A stretch of 64,000 nucleotides of DNA from the NCBI GenBank assembly GCA_035527975.1, contig DATKZM010000034.1, forward strand, positions 1 to 64,000, read 5' to 3'. The notes beneath the pieces were generated by a model, which saw only the letters and a list, made by a program, of their open reading frames with translations, did no database searches and was not told the DNA's origin. Shown here piece by piece: positions 61,194 through 64,000 of this stretch (position 1 is its first letter; the number at the start of each line of letters is the position of its first letter). The translations under genes were made by a program, and so were the position numbers. The DNA is from DATKZM01 sp035527975 (lineage in GTDB: Bacteria; Pseudomonadota; Alphaproteobacteria; JAPULJ01).

Positions 61194-61997
61194 ATGAACG
61201 GACGCGTTCTTGTCATTGCAGGCTCGGATTCCGGCGGCGGCGCCGGCATCCAGGCTGATATCAAAACGGTCACCGCACTCGGCGGCTATGCGATGACCGC
61301 CGTCACCGCGCTCACCGCCCAGAACACCAAAGGCGTGTTCGGGATTGCCAATATCGAGCCGAGTTTCGTCGCCCAGCAGATCGAGCTTTGTCTGAACGAT
61401 ATCGGTGCTGACGCTCTGAAGACCGGCATGCTGCACTCGGTCCCGGTGATCGAGGCGGTGGCGGACGCGATCGTCGCGCATGGGCGCGGCATCCCGCTGA
61501 TTGCCGATCCGGTGATGGTCGCCAAAGGCGGCGAGTCGTTACTGGAAGGCGATGCGGTCGCCGCCATCAAGCGCAGCCTGTTTCCATATGTCAGCCTGTT
61601 GACGCCAAATCTGCCGGAGGCCGAAGCGCTGGCCGGTCTTACGATCGGCGATCTGGAAGAGCAGAAGGCAGCGGCGCTGGCCATGCTCACCCTCGGGCCT
61701 GAGGCCGTGCTGCTCAAGGGCGGTCACCGCGAGGGCCCGGAGATCCACGACGTGCTCGCCAGCGCCGACGGTGTCGAAGTCTTTACCAGCCCGCGCATCG
61801 ACAGCCAGAACACGCACGGCACCGGCTGCACGCTCGCCTCGGCCATCGCCACCGGCCTTGCGCAGAAGCTCGACCTGCGCATCGCGGTCATCCGCGCCCG
61901 CGAATATGTGCAGGAGGCGATCCGCACCGCACCCGGCTATGGCGGCGGCCACGGGCCGCTCAACCACGGCCACACACTCTCAGATATGCGCGGATAG
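61194..61997 (+). CDS. thiD: Hydroxymethylpyrimidine/phosphomethylpyrimidine kinase
   Basis: Kinase phosphorylating HMP and HMP-P in thiamine synthesis. It shows the N-terminal GSDSGGGAGIQADIKTVTALGGYAMTAVTALTAQNT block, DPVMVAKGG, LTPNLPEAEALAGL, VLLKGGHREG and the catalytic/anion-hole motif DSQNTHGTGCTLASAIATGLA. At 267 residues it is full length. AGGAG lies a few bases before the ATG (TCAGGAGACTCC). No TPP riboswitch was recognised upstream. It is the second thiamine gene in the window. Confidence 0.95.
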   Translation: MNGRVLVIAGSDSGGGAGIQADIKTVTALGGYAMTAVTALTAQNTKGVFGIANIEPSFVAQQIELCLNDIGADALKTGMLHSVPVIEAVADAIVAHGRGIPLIADPVMVAKGGESLLEGDAVAAIKRSLFPYVSLLTPNLPEAEALAGLTIGDLEEQKAAALAMLTLGPEAVLLKGGHREGPEIHDVLASADGVEVFTSPRIDSQNTHGTGCTLASAIATGLAQKLDLRIAVIRAREYVQEAIRTAPGYGGGHGPLNHGHTLSDMRG

Positions 61998-62005
61998 CCT
62001 TGCGG

Positions 62006-62839
62006 ATGGCGCGCAGCATCCTGCGCATCGGTGACCCGGAGCGCAGCCTTGCCTTCTACACAAGCGCGCTCGGCATGACGCTCACGCATCGCGGCCAAGT
62101 CGGCGGCGAGACAGCCCTCCGCCTCGCCTATCCCGGCCGGCGCGCCTCGTTGCCGACTGAGCTCGAACTCCGTCACTGTCCGGCGCCGGCCCGCGACGTT
62201 GGCCGCGAAGACGCTCCTCAAAGGGAGCGCAGCTACTGGAAAATCGGCATCACCCTGGCCGATGTCGATCTGGCCCGGACGCGGCTCCAAGCGAGCGGCG
62301 TGGCGGTCAGCGAGCCCGTGCAATTCGAGGACATCGGCTATCTCTGCCACCTCGCCGATCCCGACGGCCATGTCATCGAGCTTCTGCAACACCGCTTTGC
62401 CGCCAACCATGTGCCGGTCGCGCCAAGGGACGAGCTGCCGCTGGGCTGCGAGGCAACCTTCGGCCAGATCAGCCTGCGGGTGAAAAATGCCGAGACGGCA
62501 CTGCGCTTCTACCGCGATCGCCTCGGCCTTGTCTTGCTGTCGCGCCAGCCGGTCCGGCGCCATCGCTTCACGCTCTATTTCTTGTCGGCCGTGGCGGATC
62601 CCCTGCCCGATCCCGACCTTGAGGCCGTCGCCAACCGCGAATGGCTTTGGCAACGTCCCTATACGACGCTGGAGTTGCAGCACCGCTGGGAGGCCGAAGG
62701 CGCATCAGGGCCGTGGGCGCCGTCGGATAGCGCTGCCGAGGGCTTCGACGGCGTGGTCATCGAAACGAATGCGCTTCAGCCCGGTATGCTGAGCGATCCC
62801 GACGGAAATCGCGTGATCATCGAGGCCCCGCCCACCTGA
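62006..62839 (+). CDS. Two-domain VOC-superfamily (glyoxalase-like) protein
   Basis: Contains two vicinal-oxygen-chelate modules (residues about 1-135 and 150-278). The first ends with CHLADPDGHVIELLQHRF and the second with MLSDPDGNRVIIEAPPT, the standard metal-site Glu strands; SILRIGDPERSLAFYTSALGMTLTHRG and ISLRVKNAETALRFYRDRLGLVLLSRQ start each module. It could be a glyoxalase-I-like isomerase, a dioxygenase or a resistance protein. ATG 62006 is preferred to TTG 62000. It follows thiD by 8 bases, so the two may be co-transcribed. Confidence 0.85.
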   Translation: MARSILRIGDPERSLAFYTSALGMTLTHRGQVGGETALRLAYPGRRASLPTELELRHCPAPARDVGREDAPQRERSYWKIGITLADVDLARTRLQASGVAVSEPVQFEDIGYLCHLADPDGHVIELLQHRFAANHVPVAPRDELPLGCEATFGQISLRVKNAETALRFYRDRLGLVLLSRQPVRRHRFTLYFLSAVADPLPDPDLEAVANREWLWQRPYTTLELQHRWEAEGASGPWAPSDSAAEGFDGVVIETNALQPGMLSDPDGNRVIIEAPPT

Positions 62840-62867
62840 GGCGGAGCGGTTTCTCACTCACACGCGC

Positions 62868-64000
62868 TCAAACGACGGCACGGCTGGCGCGTGGGCCGGT
62901 CAATGCCATATCGCGCAGCGTATTAAGCGCGGCGGTGAGTGCCTCGCGGTCCGCCGCAGCAGCCAGGGAAATGCGTACCGCTTCAGACGCCTTCGCCGGG
63001 TCGACCGCAAAAGAAGCGATCGAGACGATCCGGATCCCCTGCGCCAGCGCCGCCGCGACATACTCGTCGCGCCGCCACGGCGCCGGCAAGTCCAGCATCA
63101 GATGGAAACTCGCCGGATGGCCGCGAACGGCCAAACCATCGAATACCTCCATCGCGATCGATTGCCGGGCGGCGATCTCCCGGCGCAGCGCCTCGGTCAG
63201 CCGGTCCGCCGTCCCGTTCTCAAGCCAAAGTCCGATGATCTCATGACACAACGCAGGCTGCGCGACCGTCTGCGCATAGACCACGTCGATAAAGCGCTCC
63301 ACGAACCGCGGCGGCAGCGCCATCCAGCCAACGCGCAGCCCCGGCGCCAGGCATTTCGAGGCGCTGGTGAAATAGACCGTACGCTCCGGCGCCAATGACG
63401 CGATGGGCGGCGGGCGATCGGGCAGCAGATAGCCGTAGACATCGTCCTCGACAATGATGAGATCGCGCGCTTCGGCGACCCGCGCGATCGCCGCGCGCCG
63501 CTCTGCGCCCATCATCGCCGCGGTCGGATTTTGGATCGTCGGCACCACGATAACCACCCGCGCGCCGGTCCGTCCCGCGGCCTCGTCGAGGGCCTCGGGG
63601 ACCAAGCCCTCCTCGTCTAGCGCGACCCCTTCCAGATGCACGCCGGCAATCCGCGCATTCTCGATCACGCCCGAATAGGAATAGCTTTCCGCCAGAACCG
63701 TATCGCCCGCGCTGCACAGCGCCCCGAACACCGCCGTCAGGGCCTGCTGTGCGCCGTGCGTGAGCACAATGCAGGCAGGATCCACCTCCAGCCCAATCCG
63801 CGCCATGAAGCGCGCGCCGACCGCCCGATGCTTGGCATGACCGGCCGCCGGCACGTAACGCAACAAGTCCTCCAGACCCTGGGCCTGAGCGATCTCCTGC
63901 AGCGCCTCGGCAAGCGCATCGCCGTGCACCCGCCAGGTCGCCATGTTGATGCCGAGGTCGATCACGCCGGTTTCGGCCGGCTGCAGGATCGGCTCCGTGC
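62868..64000 (-). CDS. MocR-type regulator/aminotransferase, partial at right edge
   Basis: The visible 377 residues are a fold-type I aminotransferase domain with PLP lysine in TSASKCLAPGLRVGW, the aspartate in IVEDDVYGYLLPD and the NPTAAM substrate loop. Members of the MocR/GntR group fuse such a domain to an N-terminal winged-helix DNA-binding domain; that part would lie beyond base 64000. The frame is open past the GTG at 63965 to the window end (TEPILQPAETG), so the gene is truncated here. The target pathway (PLP salvage, taurine or similar) is unknown. Confidence 0.83.
   Translation of the reverse strand, partial: TEPILQPAETGVIDLGINMATWRVHGDALAEALQEIAQAQGLEDLLRYVPAAGHAKHRAVGARFMARIGLEVDPACIVLTHGAQQALTAVFGALCSAGDTVLAESYSYSGVIENARIAGVHLEGVALDEEGLVPEALDEAAGRTGARVVIVVPTIQNPTAAMMGAERRAAIARVAEARDLIIVEDDVYGYLLPDRPPPIASLAPERTVYFTSASKCLAPGLRVGWMALPPRFVERFIDVVYAQTVAQPALCHEIIGLWLENGTADRLTEALRREIAARQSIAMEVFDGLAVRGHPASFHLMLDLPAPWRRDEYVAAALAQGIRIVSIASFAVDPAKASEAVRISLAAAADREALTAALNTLRDMALTGPRASRAVV

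Overview
The window is GC-rich chromosomal DNA from an alphaproteobacterium. No genus can be assigned from sequence alone. The main evidence is gene order: zapA / 5-FCL / ymdB, yebC / ruvCAB / ybgC / tolQRAB-pal-cpoB-tilS-ftsH-folP-glmM, and efp next to an inositol-monophosphatase gene. CpdR, a STAS-MlaE fusion and DUF4164/DUF4282 small proteins also fit. Nearly all of it is housekeeping or transport. The only clear mobile-DNA trace is at the left edge, where a tyrosine integrase (88-822) faces the 3' end of a tRNA-Val(GAC) gene (974-1048, minus). This looks like the right end of an integrated element that continues leftwards out of view.

Layout. 1.2-3.2 kb: cpdR, an N-formylglutamate amidohydrolase and an overlapping GNAT acetyltransferase. 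3.2-3.76 kb: a gene-free stretch with a large nested inverted repeat and a convincing minus-strand small-RNA candidate. 3.8-8.3 kb: a lytic transglycosylase, then the lipid-transport operon mlaE-mlaF-mlaD plus an auxiliary lipoprotein. 8.4-13.6 kb: a class V aminotransferase, rpmE, an MsbA-related exporter, a monooxygenase-fold protein and an orphan LivJ-type binding protein. 13.6-21 kb, mostly minus strand: a small secreted protein, a three-gene MotB-like / MotA-ExbB-like / OmpA-like envelope module, a suhB-type phosphatase, efp, a DMT exporter and the glutathione-dependent formaldehyde dehydrogenase. 21-30.5 kb: thiE and class I aldolase, then a MacAB-like efflux set and a cold-shock gene, then gap and tkt. 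30.8-33.8 kb: a DUF218 protein, a divergent cupin / PqqC-like pair and a Lys/Ala-rich coiled-coil protein.

34.1-40.2 kb is a complete five-gene oligopeptide/nickel-type ABC importer with overlapping or near-overlapping genes and an unusual membrane-anchored binding protein. 40.2-43.5 kb carries DUF4164, zapA, 5-FCL, ymdB, DUF4282 and yebC. 43.6-46.4 kb carries a thioesterase and a large PAS sensor kinase on the opposite strand. From 46.6 to 62.8 kb everything is on the plus strand: ruvCAB, ybgC, the full Tol-Pal operon with cpoB, tilS, ftsH, folP, glmM, thiD and a two-domain VOC protein. A MocR-type aminotransferase regulator runs off the right edge on the minus strand.

The best candidates for undescribed biology are the motor-like envelope module at 14.0-17.0 kb and the small RNA at about 3371-3476. 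The module has an ion-channel-type aspartate in its MotB-like subunit and a TolA-like helical linker in its secreted OmpA-like subunit. The RNA shows a promoter, three hairpins, an exposed anti-Shine-Dalgarno stretch and an intrinsic terminator. Functions are read from motifs and gene order; no database search was run.
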